NCBI RefSeq assembly: GCF_018476645.1
Contig: NZ_JAHCTB010000002.1
Location: 604,712 to 668,711 of the forward strand
DNA: 64,000 nt
Reading direction: 5' to 3'
Origin: Aequorivita echinoideorum
GTDB taxonomy: Bacteria; Bacteroidota; Bacteroidia; Flavobacteriales; Flavobacteriaceae
In this document: positions 9,188-17,937 of the stretch, piece by piece
How the letters are laid out: each line of letters begins with the position of its first letter
Position numbering within the stretch: the first letter of the stretch is position 1
Notes under the pieces: model-generated
What the model was told of the DNA's origin: nothing
Databases searched by the model: none
The model's input: only the letters and a program-made list of their open reading frames with translations
Program-made: the position numbers and the translations under genes

Positions 9188-10642
9188 TTGAGCGTTTTCA
9201 AAAAACTTTTTAAACAAACCTTTATCTACGGGTTGGCCACCGTGCTACCAAGAATCTTAACGGTACTTCTCGTTCCGCTTTATGTGAAGGTTTTATTGCC
9301 GGAGGAATATGGAATCTACTCTACCGTCATGGCCTTTCTTATTTTGGGAAATGTACTGCTGAGCTACGGAATGGAAACTGCATTTTTCAGATTTGTCACC
9401 AAAGACAAAAGCCAACAAAATGTCGTGCAATCCACCACGCTTACTTCGCTTACCGTTTCCACTCTTGTTTTCTTGGGAATAACGCTATTGTTCAGAAATT
9501 TTATTGCCGAGGTTTCCGAATTCAAAACGGAATATGTAACCTACGGATTGTTCATTTTGGCTTTGGATGCTTTAGTAGTTTTGCCATTTGTTTGGTTTCG
9601 CGCCAATGAAAAACCGATGCGCTACGCCATTATAAAAATTTTCAACGTTGTTATCAATCTCGTATTCAATTTATTTTTCCTGTTGTTGCTTCCAAAACTG
9701 GCAGAAAGCAACAATTTTTGGAATTCCCTTTGGTTTCCTGAAAATAAAATAGCCTATGTTTTTATTGCGAACGTCATTGCGAGTGCGGTAACGCTTCTGA
9801 TTTTGTTGCCCCTTTACGTGAAAATTGGATTCGGATTCAGCAAAACTATCTGGAAACAAATGATGAAATATGCTATTCCAGTACTAATCGCTGGAATTGC
9901 CTTTAGCGTAAATGAAGCTTTTGACAGAATTCTTCTCAAATACCTTTTGCCCGAAACTATTGCCGAAAGACAGGTTGGGCTTTATTCTGCGTGCTATAAA
10001 TTGGGTATGTTTATGACGCTTTTTGCAACTGCATTCCGTTTGGGGATAGAGCCGTTTTTTTTCAATCACGCCGCCCACGAAAACGCAAAAGCCATCTACG
10101 CCACCATCACCAAATATTTCACGCTTTTTGGTTGTTTTATTCTTTTGGGAGTGGTTGCGTATATTGATATTTTAAAACGCATTATAATCCCGAATAGCGA
10201 ATACTGGGAAGCGTTGAAAATTGTGCCGCTCATCCTTTTGGCGAATCTTTTTTTGGGCATTTACCACAATCTTTCCGTTTGGTACAAAGTTACGGACCGC
10301 ACTAAATTTGGTGCGTATATTTCAGTTTTAGCAGCCGTGGTCACGCTGATTCTCAATTACATTCTAATCCCAATTATTGGCTATATGGGTTCCGCGGTTG
10401 CCACACTTTCAGCCTATGGCAGTATGATGGTGCTTTCGTACCTTTATGGCCGAAAGTATTACAGTGTGCCTTATGAAATGAAAAAAATAAGCGGATACTT
10501 GCTTTTGGCAATAGGTTTTTCTGCAATTTCCTTTTACGCTTTTGACGGAAATATTTGGATAGGAACTGCGTTGTTACTAGTGTTTGCCGTAATTATGTTT
10601 TATTCTGAAAAGAATGAATTTTTAAGAATTATCAGAAAATAA
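9188..10642 (+). CDS. Polysaccharide/lipid flippase of the MOP (Wzx/MATE-like) superfamily
   Basis: 484 residues when started at TTG 9188 (LSVFKKLFKQTFIYGLATVL). The ATG at 9137 lies in front of and within the REP palindrome and gives an N-terminus encoded by the repeat. About 14 membrane helices are predicted, with the polysaccharide biosynthesis protein N-terminal pattern (FIYGLATVLPRILTVLLVPLYVKVL). Such proteins flip undecaprenyl-linked sugars across the inner membrane. A nearby sugar nucleotidyltransferase gene fits that role. The exact substrate is unknown. Confidence 0.85.
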   Translation: MSVFKKLFKQTFIYGLATVLPRILTVLLVPLYVKVLLPEEYGIYSTVMAFLILGNVLLSYGMETAFFRFVTKDKSQQNVVQSTTLTSLTVSTLVFLGITLLFRNFIAEVSEFKTEYVTYGLFILALDALVVLPFVWFRANEKPMRYAIIKIFNVVINLVFNLFFLLLLPKLAESNNFWNSLWFPENKIAYVFIANVIASAVTLLILLPLYVKIGFGFSKTIWKQMMKYAIPVLIAGIAFSVNEAFDRILLKYLLPETIAERQVGLYSACYKLGMFMTLFATAFRLGIEPFFFNHAAHENAKAIYATITKYFTLFGCFILLGVVAYIDILKRIIIPNSEYWEALKIVPLILLANLFLGIYHNLSVWYKVTDRTKFGAYISVLAAVVTLILNYILIPIIGYMGSAVATLSAYGSMMVLSYLYGRKYYSVPYEMKKISGYLLLAIGFSAISFYAFDGNIWIGTALLLVFAVIMFYSEKNEFLRIIRK

Positions 10643-10647
10643 TTTTC

Positions 10648-10669
10648 AGGTCTTGCTCCGGTAAGATCT
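10648..10669 (+). repeat. Short imperfect palindrome downstream of the flippase gene
   Basis: AGGTCTT and AAGATCT arms (one mismatch) surround an 8-base loop. It resembles the inner part of the REP family (AGGTCT/AGACCT) but lacks the outer arms. There is no T-tract, so it is not a clear terminator. Confidence 0.25.
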
Positions 10670-10683
10670 TTTAAAAGTGAACT

Positions 10684-11148
10684 ATGAATAAAAACGAAGA
10701 AATGCCTTCCACAGCAATCATAAAAATAATCAACAAATCAAACCATCCTTTACCGAATTATGAAACAATAGCCTCTGCTGGAATGGATTTGAGGGCTTGC
10801 GTTGATGCACCTTCAACATTGAAACCGTTGCAAAGGGCAATAATAAAAACAGGACTTTTTATTGAATTGCCCATAGGTTACGAAGCGCAAGTGCGCCCAC
10901 GAAGCGGCCTCGCGGCAAAAAAGGGCATTACCGTTTTAAATTCGCCCGGAACTATTGATGCTGACTATCGCGGCGAGATTGGGGTGATTTTAGTAAATCT
11001 TTCTAATGAAGATTTTACCATCGAGCATGGCGAGCGCATTGCGCAATTGGTAATCGCAAAACACGAGCGCGCCGTTTGGGAAGAAGTGGAAGAATTGACT
11101 GATACTTCTCGCGGAGCGGGGGGATTTGGAAGTACGGGGTTGAAGTGA
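10684..11148 (+). CDS. dut: dUTP diphosphatase
   Basis: A 154-residue trimeric dUTPase, which hydrolyses dUTP to dUMP and pyrophosphate. The five family motifs are present: SAGMDLRA (I), [12 protein letters not shown] (II), [15 protein letters not shown] (III, with the catalytic Asp), [12 protein letters not shown] (IV) and [10 protein letters not shown] (V) at the C-terminus. An internal ATG at 10702 is an alternative start. The next gene begins 48 bases downstream behind a short period-7 tract. Confidence 0.95.
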   Translation: MNKNEEMPSTAIIKIINKSNHPLPNYETIASAGMDLRACVDAPSTLKPLQRAIIKTGLFIELPIGYEAQVRPRSGLAAKKGITVLNSPGTIDADYRGEIGVILVNLSNEDFTIEHGERIAQLVIAKHERAVWEEVEELTDTSRGAGGFGSTGLK

Positions 11149-11161
11149 AAAAAAAGTAATT

Positions 11162-11196
11162 CAAAAATCTAAAATCGTTAATCAGTAATCGTTAAT
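11162..11196 (+). repeat. Five-unit heptamer tract abutting a start codon
   Basis: Five consecutive 7-base units: CAAAAAT, CTAAAAT, CGTTAAT, CAGTAAT, CGTTAAT. The tract ends exactly at the base before the ATG at 11197. A closely related five-unit tract lies at 25490-25524. Confidence 0.7.
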
Positions 11197-12213
11197 ATGA
11201 AAATAATTGTCCCAATGGCAGGCCGCGGAAGCCGTCTGCGTCCACATACACTTACAGTTCCAAAACCTTTGATACCTGTTGCCGGAAAACCAATCGTACA
11301 CCGTTTGGTGGAAGATATTGCCGAAGTATTAAACGAAGAAATTGAGGAAATTGCCTTCATTCTTGGCGATCCCGCATTCTTTGGGGATGATGTTATCGAG
11401 AGTTTAAAAAAACTTGCAGAAAATTTGGACGCAAAGCCAACTATTTATCGTCAGCTCGAGCCCAAAGGGACCGGTCACGCAATTATGTGCGCCAAGGATT
11501 CACTTTCAGGACCTGCTGTTATTGCGTATGCAGATACATTAATTCGTGCTGATTTTGATTTGGATAAAAATGCGGATGCCGTTATTTGGACCAAAAAAGT
11601 GAAAAATCCGGAAGCATACGGTGTAGTAAATCTTAACGAAAAAAACGAAATTATTGAACTGGTTGAAAAGCCAAAGCAATTCGTCAGTGATCAAGCGGTA
11701 ATTGGTATTTATTACTTTAAGGATGTTTCAAAATTGAAAAATGAATTGCAATACGTTTTGGACAATAACATCATCAATGGCGGCGAATATCAAATAAACG
11801 ATGGTATCAAACGAATGATGGCGGCCGGAAAAGTTTTCAAAACTGGAACGGTAGATGAGTGGATGGACTGCGGAAACAAAGAGGTTACTGTAGAAACAAA
11901 CAAAAAAATGCTTGGTTTTTTAGCGGAAGCAAATGAAAACTTGATTTCCCAAAAAGTAACCAAGGAAAACTCAAAAATTATTGAACCTTGCTTTATCGCG
12001 GAAAATGTGGTACTTAAAAATAGCACAATTGGACCCTATGCTTCCATAGGAGCGGGCACGGTAATTGAGGACAGTATCGTTAAAAACAGTATAATTCAAA
12101 CCCACGCCACCATTAAAAATGCGAACTTGGACAACGCAATGATTGGCAATTACGCTATTTTTGATGGAAAATTCACCAACGTAAGCATCGGTGATTATTC
12201 GGAATTGAAATAA
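11197..12213 (+). CDS. Sugar-phosphate nucleotidyltransferase with left-handed beta-helix
   Basis: A 338-residue protein. The N-terminal nucleotidyltransferase domain (about 1-235) has the signature PMAGRGSRLRPHTLTVPKPLIPVAGKPI with the pyrophosphorylase Arg/Lys residues. The C-terminal region (about 255-338) has hexapeptide-type repeats (SIGAGTVIEDSIVKNSIIQ) typical of a left-handed beta-helix. It activates a sugar-1-phosphate as an NDP-sugar, probably glucose-1-phosphate or mannose-1-phosphate; which one cannot be told. It heads a cluster of envelope genes. Confidence 0.9.
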   Translation: MKIIVPMAGRGSRLRPHTLTVPKPLIPVAGKPIVHRLVEDIAEVLNEEIEEIAFILGDPAFFGDDVIESLKKLAENLDAKPTIYRQLEPKGTGHAIMCAKDSLSGPAVIAYADTLIRADFDLDKNADAVIWTKKVKNPEAYGVVNLNEKNEIIELVEKPKQFVSDQAVIGIYYFKDVSKLKNELQYVLDNNIINGGEYQINDGIKRMMAAGKVFKTGTVDEWMDCGNKEVTVETNKKMLGFLAEANENLISQKVTKENSKIIEPCFIAENVVLKNSTIGPYASIGAGTVIEDSIVKNSIIQTHATIKNANLDNAMIGNYAIFDGKFTNVSIGDYSELK

Positions 12214-12223
12214 AATCTATTAA

Positions 12224-12523
12224 ATGATCCTTTCGGAAATTCATAAAAACCAATTGAATAAGTTGTGCCAAAAATTTCACGTGGCACAACTCTATATTTT
12301 TGGATCGGCAGCACAAAACGCCTTGAAAGCTGAAAGCGATGTAGATTTATTGGTGAAATTTGAATCATTTGATCTTTATTATTACTTCGATAATTATATC
12401 AATTTCCGGAATGAATTAGAAAAACTTTTTAGTAGAAAAGTGGATTTGGTAGAGGAACAATCTTTAAAAAACCCGATTTTAAAGGCATCCATAAATAAAG
12501 ATAAAAAGCTTATCTATGGATGA
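12224..12523 (+). CDS. mntA: MntA-type nucleotidyltransferase antitoxin
   Basis: A 99-residue minimal nucleotidyltransferase with the pol-beta signature GSxxx...DVDLLV (about residues 26-43): Gly-Ser followed by the Asp-x-Asp metal site. In the MntA-HepT toxin-antitoxin family the MNT protein AMPylates and so neutralises the HEPN toxin. It overlaps the next gene by 8 bases. The pair sits between two envelope genes and looks inserted. Confidence 0.88.
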   Translation: MILSEIHKNQLNKLCQKFHVAQLYIFGSAAQNALKAESDVDLLVKFESFDLYYYFDNYINFRNELEKLFSRKVDLVEEQSLKNPILKASINKDKKLIYG

Positions 12524-12863
12524 TAGAATTAGAAAATGGTTGGTGGATATTCAAATGCATATCGCTGAAATAGAGGAATTTCATAATGGAAATTTTACAA
12601 ATTTTTCGGAATATTTCTCCAATAAACTTTTAAAGAGAGCAACGGAAAGGAATTTAGAAATTATTGGGGAAGCCGTAAATAGAATTTTGAAAGCAGATAA
12701 AACTTTTGAGAAAAAAATTTCTGGTTCCAAATCGATAATCGCCCTTCGAAATCAAGTAATCCACTCTTATGATAACATTACGGATGAAATAATCTGGTCA
12801 ATTTTAATTAACCATCTTCCAAAACTTAAAAATGAAATTGATAATCTTCTGAAATTTGAATAA
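12516..12863 (+). CDS. hepT: HepT-type HEPN ribonuclease toxin
   Basis: A 115-residue DUF86/HEPN protein. The catalytic R-x4-H motif followed by Tyr is visible near residue 75-82 (RNQVIHSY). In characterised systems HepT is an mRNA- or tRNA-cleaving RNase, and the tyrosine next to this motif is AMPylated by MntA. Its stop codon overlaps the TTG start of the following TPR gene, so transcription of that gene may depend on the toxin-antitoxin promoter. Confidence 0.88.
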   Translation: MDDRIRKWLVDIQMHIAEIEEFHNGNFTNFSEYFSNKLLKRATERNLEIIGEAVNRILKADKTFEKKISGSKSIIALRNQVIHSYDNITDEIIWSILINHLPKLKNEIDNLLKFE

Positions 12864-14229
12864 AAGAATTTACATATTTCTCCTCCTACTCGGAACTCTA
12901 ATTCCGCAGCATTTTTATTCCCAAGAGATAAAAAACGATTCCATTGAAGCGCAGTCCGATAATTTAGGGATTGTTGCCGATGCTTTTCAGGAAAATTTTT
13001 TTGAGGGGCTGAAGCAAAAAGCAATTGAAAATTATGAGTTGGCGCTCATCGCTTTGAACAAAGCGGAAAAAGAAGCGAAAACAGATGAGAACAAAGCTGT
13101 GGTTTTTTTCGAAAAGGGAAAAAATTATACTTCGCTTAAAAACTACGCTGAGGCTGAGGAAAGTTTCAAAAAAGTTTTGGCAACGCAAAAAGATCGCCCA
13201 GATGTTTTGGAACAATTGTACGATCTATACTACCAGCAGCGCGATTATGAAAAAGCAATCCCAATGGTTCAAAAATTAATTCCGTTTGATGAGGATTACA
13301 AAGAAGATCTCGCCAACCTTTACACACTCACAAAGCAATATGACAAAGCTTTGGCGCAGCTGGATGAACTGGATGGTGTGTGGGGCGAAAGTGATATTCG
13401 CAATGCGTTGCGGTCACAAATTTATAGGGCAACCGGAAATACAGAGGGTGCCATTGAAAATCTGGAAGAAAAAATAGACAGCAACCCAAAAAATGAAAAG
13501 GAATATTTAAACCTCATCTTTCTCTACAGCGAGCAAGGAAATACAGAGAAAGCATACAGCGCCGCCAAGGATTTGCTGAAAAACAATCCAAATTCCCAAC
13601 TCGTGCATCTGGCGCTTTACAAATTTTACCTGGGTGAATCAAAAACATCCGAAGCTTTACAATCTATGAAAATTGTTTTCGCTTCAGAAGAAATTGACCG
13701 TGAAACTAAATACAAAGTTTTGGGTGATTTCATCCAATTTGTTAATGACAATCCCGATTTCGAAGATGAACTTTCAGACATAGTAAATCTTTTTTCAGTT
13801 GAAAACGGCCGCGTGTATGAAAAAGTGGGCGATTATTATGTGGCGAAAAACAGGAAAGAAGACGCTCTGGATTTTTACCAAAAAGGGCTTGAGATTGATG
13901 ATAACAATTATTATTTACTGAAAAACACCTTGTTGCTTCAAATTGAATTGAAAAAATTTAAGGAAGCAGCCAAGGCGAGCGAAGATGGACTGGCAATTTT
14001 TCCGGCGCAAGCGTTACTTTATTTGATAAATGGAGTTGCCAATAATTCTCTTGAAAAAAGCGATGCTGCCATTGAAAGCTTGGAAACAGGTTTGGATTTT
14101 ATACTGGACGACCCAAATATGGAACGGGATTTTTACCATCAATTGAGCTTGGCATATTCAGCAAAAGGCGATTCAAAAAAAGCCGCTATGTATTCTGAAA
14201 AGGCTTCAAAAGTGAAACTTCCCAACTAA
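12856..14229 (+). CDS. Exported TPR-repeat protein
   Basis: 457 residues starting with TTG at 12856, which overlaps the end of hepT by 8 bases and gives a good signal peptide (NKRIYIFLLLLGTLIPQHFYS). About eight TPR-like repeats follow, for example YTSLKNYAEAEESFKKVLA and YDLYYQQRDYEKAIPMVQKL. It is followed after 2 bases by the DUF4292 lipoprotein gene and then the EnvC-like gene. This order suggests a role in envelope or outer-membrane assembly, which is inference from context only. Confidence 0.82.
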   Translation: MNKRIYIFLLLLGTLIPQHFYSQEIKNDSIEAQSDNLGIVADAFQENFFEGLKQKAIENYELALIALNKAEKEAKTDENKAVVFFEKGKNYTSLKNYAEAEESFKKVLATQKDRPDVLEQLYDLYYQQRDYEKAIPMVQKLIPFDEDYKEDLANLYTLTKQYDKALAQLDELDGVWGESDIRNALRSQIYRATGNTEGAIENLEEKIDSNPKNEKEYLNLIFLYSEQGNTEKAYSAAKDLLKNNPNSQLVHLALYKFYLGESKTSEALQSMKIVFASEEIDRETKYKVLGDFIQFVNDNPDFEDELSDIVNLFSVENGRVYEKVGDYYVAKNRKEDALDFYQKGLEIDDNNYYLLKNTLLLQIELKKFKEAAKASEDGLAIFPAQALLYLINGVANNSLEKSDAAIESLETGLDFILDDPNMERDFYHQLSLAYSAKGDSKKAAMYSEKASKVKLPN

Positions 14230-14231
14230 TT

Positions 14232-14996
14232 ATGAAACATACATTTCTATCTATTTTATTGGTTATTATTTTGACTTCCTGCGGCGGCGCAAAAAATGTT
14301 TCTGGAGTTGAAAATGCATCAGCACGGGAAGTAATTGCCGCACACAAAGCTGCCGCACCAGATTTTAAAACGCTGGCGGGACGTGTGCAATTGGTTTATG
14401 AGGATGACGAAAAACAGCAAAGCATAACCGTAAGCCTGCGGATGGAAAAAGACAAGAACATTTGGATAAAAGCTTCCATTTTGGGGATTACCATCGCCAA
14501 GGCACTGATTACGCCGACGCGCGTAAGTTATTACGAAACCCTTGGCGGTACTTATTTTGATGGCAATTTTGCCTTACTGGCGGAATGGATTGGCACCCCT
14601 ATCAATTTTCAGCAAACGCAAAATTTATTGTTGGGACAGTCCATTTTTACATTGAATCCTTCAGAATATTCGGCGGAGCTTTTTCAGAATAAATTTAAAG
14701 TCCAGCCCAAGCAGCAGCCCCAAAATTTTATACATTCGCTGCTACTGAACCCCGAAAATTTCAAAATAATTTCAGAAACACTTTCGCAGCCCAGTGAGGA
14801 ACGTTTGTTGAGCATTCGTTACGGAGATTACCAAAAAGTGAATGATTTTCTATATCCATCGAATATTACAATTGATACTTCAGAAAAAGGTTCAAAAACA
14901 AAAATTGATATCAATTACCGAAAAATTGACATTGATGTGGACGTAAGTTTTCCGTTCGATATTCCGGGAGGTTACGAAGAAATACAGCTTAACTAA
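14232..14996 (+). CDS. DUF4292 lipoprotein
   Basis: A 254-residue protein with a lipoprotein signal (MKHTFLSILLVIILTSCGG, lipid-modified Cys about residue 17). The body is beta-rich and resembles the LolA/LolB-like fold attributed to DUF4292, with motifs such as LAGRVQLVYEDDEKQQSITVSLRMEKD. It is likely anchored in the outer membrane facing the periplasm. It is tightly spaced with its neighbours (2 bases upstream, none downstream). A role in lipoprotein or envelope biogenesis is plausible but unproven. Confidence 0.85.
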   Translation: MKHTFLSILLVIILTSCGGAKNVSGVENASAREVIAAHKAAAPDFKTLAGRVQLVYEDDEKQQSITVSLRMEKDKNIWIKASILGITIAKALITPTRVSYYETLGGTYFDGNFALLAEWIGTPINFQQTQNLLLGQSIFTLNPSEYSAELFQNKFKVQPKQQPQNFIHSLLLNPENFKIISETLSQPSEERLLSIRYGDYQKVNDFLYPSNITIDTSEKGSKTKIDINYRKIDIDVDVSFPFDIPGGYEEIQLN

Positions 14997-16274
14997 ATGA
15001 AAAACCCACGCATATATTTGCTTTTGCTTCTTTTTTTTATTGCAAACCCCATTCTTTTTGCGCAGGATAAACAGAAGGAATTGGAGGAAAAAAGACAGGC
15101 AATTCTCAATGAAATAAAACAGATTAATTCCCTTCTTTTTAAAACGAAAAAAGAGGAAAAATCCGTATTAACCCAAGTTGAAGACCTTAACCAGCGGATA
15201 AGCGCTTCAGAAAATTTAATTTGAATTACCAATCAACAAGCTAATTTGCTTACCCGAAACATCAATGATAACATCGATAAAATAAGTACGCTTCGTGAGG
15301 AATTAAAAGTGATGAAAGCGGATTACGGAGCAATGATTCAGAAATCCTATAAAAGTAAAAGCCAGCAGAGCCGAATTATGTTTTTGCTCTCTTCGGAAAA
15401 TTTTCTACAGGCATACAAGCGCATTCAATATATGAAGCAGTATGCAAAATTCCGAAAAAAACAAGGCGAGGGCATTAAAACCAAAACCGAGGAATTACAA
15501 GCGCTCAACAACGATTTGATTTCACAAAAGAAAACAAAGCAAAAACTTATTGCTGAAAATGAAGTTGCAAAAAAGAAGCTTACCGAGGAGCGAAAAGACC
15601 AGCAGGCGTTAGTTGCCACGCTTAAAAAAGATGAGGGCAAATTTACTTCCCAAATAAAAACAAAGCAAAGACAGGCAGACGAAATTGATCGCCAAATTGA
15701 TGCCCTAATTAAAGCTGCAATCGAGGAAGCCAATAGAATTGCGAGAGAAAAAGCGCGCGCGAACGCTAAGGAAAGCAATACAAAAACCGCGACCACCACA
15801 ACAGCAAAATCTACTTCCAGCGAAAAGTTTGAACTTACGGCAGAAGATAAAGCACTTGCGGCAAATTTTACGAATAACAAAGGAAAATTACCGTGGCCCG
15901 TAGAAAAAGGAATGGTTGTAAAAAGTTACGGAACGCACCAGCATCCACAATTTCCAAATGTTACCACCAACAGCAATGGTGTTGAGATTGCTACTGAAAA
16001 CAATGCAACTGCTCGCGCCGTCTTTGATGGGGAAGTGATGCAGATACAACAAATTAAAGGTGCTAACAAAGCCGTTTACATACAGCACGGAGATTTTATT
16101 ACTGTTTACAGTAATCTAGGCACCGTTTCCGTGAAACGTGGTGACAAGGTTTCAACCAAGCAAAATATTGGTACCGTGGCGAACAGCCCCACAGAAGGAA
16201 AAACAGTTTTAAAATTCTATATTTATAAAAACACCACAAAAATGAACCCCGCAGATTGGGTTTATAGAATGTAG
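14997..16274 (+). pseudogene. EnvC-like murein hydrolase activator, interrupted by an in-frame TGA
   Basis: Frame 14997-16274 encodes one protein broken by a single TGA at 15222-15224. Before it lie a signal peptide and coiled coil (75 residues); after it, in the same frame, the coiled coil resumes (ITNQQANLLTRNIN) and leads to a C-terminal LytM/M23 domain. The LytM domain lacks the usual zinc ligands (GVEIAT for GVDI, LKFYIY for LHFEI), as in EnvC-type activators that switch on amidases rather than cutting peptidoglycan. A restart at the TTG 15246 would lack a signal peptide. It could be a true nonsense mutation (CGA or AGA to TGA) or a sequencing error. Confidence 0.8.
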
Positions 16275-16284
16275 CATAAAAAAA

Positions 16285-16803
16285 TTACTCCTCGAACAGT
16301 GCCTTAAGCTCCGTAGCCTCGTTCGGTTTCATTTTTCCGGCAAGAACCAGGCTTAATTGTTTTCTTCGCAATGCAGCTTCAAACCGTATTTTTTCGGTTT
16401 CGGTTTCGGGAACGAGCGGCGGAACACTAACGGGATTTCCCATCTCATCTACAGCTACAAAAGTGTAAATAGCTTCATTTGAAATGCTGCGCTTTCCGCT
16501 TTCGCGGTCTTCAATAAAAACATCCATGAAAACTTCCATGGAACTTGTAAAGGCTCTTGAAACGTGAGCCTCTACCGTAACAACGCTTCCCAACGGAATC
16601 ATTTTATTGAATGCCACGTGGTTAACCGATGCGGTTACTACAATACGCCTGCTGTGCCTGCGTGCCGCTATACTTGCAGCACGGTCCATTCTGGCTAAAA
16701 GTTCGCCACCAAACATATTCCCAATAGGATTGGTCTCACTTGGCAACACTAAATCTGTAATAATCGTACGGGAATCTTTCGGGGTTTTGGGCTCCATTTT
16801 CAA
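16285..16803 (-). CDS. Acyl-CoA thioesterase (hotdog fold, BACH/YciA-like)
   Basis: A 172-residue protein with a single hotdog domain. The family pattern is visible: LPSETNPIGNMFGGELLARMDRAASIAA (Asn/Asp-containing active-site region, about 18-45) and VNHVAFNKMIPLGSVVTVEAHV. It hydrolyses acyl-CoA to free acid and CoA in the cytoplasm. The gene is convergent with the EnvC-like gene, 10 bases apart. The C-terminal 40 residues are charged and helical. Confidence 0.9.
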   Translation of the reverse strand: MKMEPKTPKDSRTIITDLVLPSETNPIGNMFGGELLARMDRAASIAARRHSRRIVVTASVNHVAFNKMIPLGSVVTVEAHVSRAFTSSMEVFMDVFIEDRESGKRSISNEAIYTFVAVDEMGNPVSVPPLVPETETEKIRFEAALRRKQLSLVLAGKMKPNEATELKALFEE

Positions 16804-16893
16804 ATTTTCGGCAAAGATACTCCGTTACGCGGAAAGAGCGGGAAAGAATGATACGAATTTAAGATAGAGTAAAATTTAAACGAATTACTGAAA

Positions 16894-17829
16894 TTACTTA
16901 ATTTCTTGAACAAGTAACCACGCATCTGCGTTTTCAGTTCTCTTAATTTCATTTAATTTATTGATGGCATCTGTTCGATTTTCAAAACTTCCGTACAAAA
17001 CTTGGTACAAACCATATTTGGACACATCCATTTTTATGGGTGAAAAGCCCCTTTCGGCAAGTTGTTCCACTTTTTTGTCGGCATTTTCCTCCATACGGTA
17101 CGCGCCGGCAACCACATGGTAATTCCCAGAATGTTTGTGAAGATTCAAATTCAAGATTGGCAACGGACTTTCAATCACAAAGGTTGCCTCTTGGATTTGA
17201 TTTTCAACCAATCCGTTTGCTTTTTCACGTTCAGCGTAATTGAATTCCTGAACTTGGTTTTCGTAAAGCTTCAAACTTCCCAGACTTATGGCAGATAGCG
17301 CAATTACGGCAATGGCAGCATACTTGAGATATGGTTTAGTCTCACGGATTTCCGGAGCTAAAACAATAGGTTGCTTTTCAGTGGCGGTTAAAACAGTTTT
17401 ATCACTTTCCCGCGCAACTTTTGGCGAAACAAATGAAGTTAACCCAAATGCAGAAGTGCTGAAATTTTGTTTTTCAATGGGATGGAACTGTACCGATTTT
17501 TCTTCGTTCAAAGAAAATTTTCCAATATTCTTGAATTCCACAGTTCTCCCTTCATTTAATTCCGAAGAAAGATTCGCGGTGAAATTTCTTATTTTTTGAA
17601 GCGCGGTTTCATAGCTGCATTTTTCTACAGAAGCCACGTAATTTGCGAACAAACCATCGTTTGCCTGTAACTGCTTATTGAACGAAACAATTTTTGAAGG
17701 AGGGTAAAATGTATTGGTCCCTTCGTTAATCTGTGCAGATTTGTAGTGGGTCAAAAAAGCCCCGAACCCAGGAATGATAACACATTCGTAACGGTATAGT
17801 AGATCGTTTATGTAGGTAGAAAGTTGCAT
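16894..17829 (-). CDS. HU-CCDC81 and SPOR domain protein
   Basis: A 311-residue bitopic protein. Residues 1-about 115 form the bacterial HU-CCDC81 pair (YINDLLYRYECVIIPGFGAF; GRTVEFKNIGKFSLNEE). One transmembrane helix follows (about 170-190, YAAIAVIALSAISLGSLKLY), then a C-terminal SPOR domain (about 230-311, YHVVAGAYRMEENADKKVEQL). SPOR domains bind denuded glycan at division sites, and the HU-like domain may contact DNA. This suggests a link between nucleoid and septum, which is inference. Confidence 0.88.
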   Translation of the reverse strand: MQLSTYINDLLYRYECVIIPGFGAFLTHYKSAQINEGTNTFYPPSKIVSFNKQLQANDGLFANYVASVEKCSYETALQKIRNFTANLSSELNEGRTVEFKNIGKFSLNEEKSVQFHPIEKQNFSTSAFGLTSFVSPKVARESDKTVLTATEKQPIVLAPEIRETKPYLKYAAIAVIALSAISLGSLKLYENQVQEFNYAEREKANGLVENQIQEATFVIESPLPILNLNLHKHSGNYHVVAGAYRMEENADKKVEQLAERGFSPIKMDVSKYGLYQVLYGSFENRTDAINKLNEIKRTENADAWLLVQEIK

Positions 17830-17937
17830 AAAAACAAAAATAGTTTTTTTTGAAATGAATCCAGTTTTTGTTTCGGTAATTTATCAACAAGTTAAAAAAA
17901 TTGTATTTTTAAATCTTCCCCAGAACAAAAAAACTCC

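Noticed and set aside
15222..15224. TGA as a selenocysteine or reassigned codon
   Set aside because: No SECIS-like stem is evident next to it, and TGA is used as a normal stop by other genes in the window.
15425..15880. 151-codon open frame opposite the EnvC-like gene
   Set aside because: Low-complexity Ser/Ala/Phe translation arising from the Lys/Glu/Ala coiled coil on the other strand.
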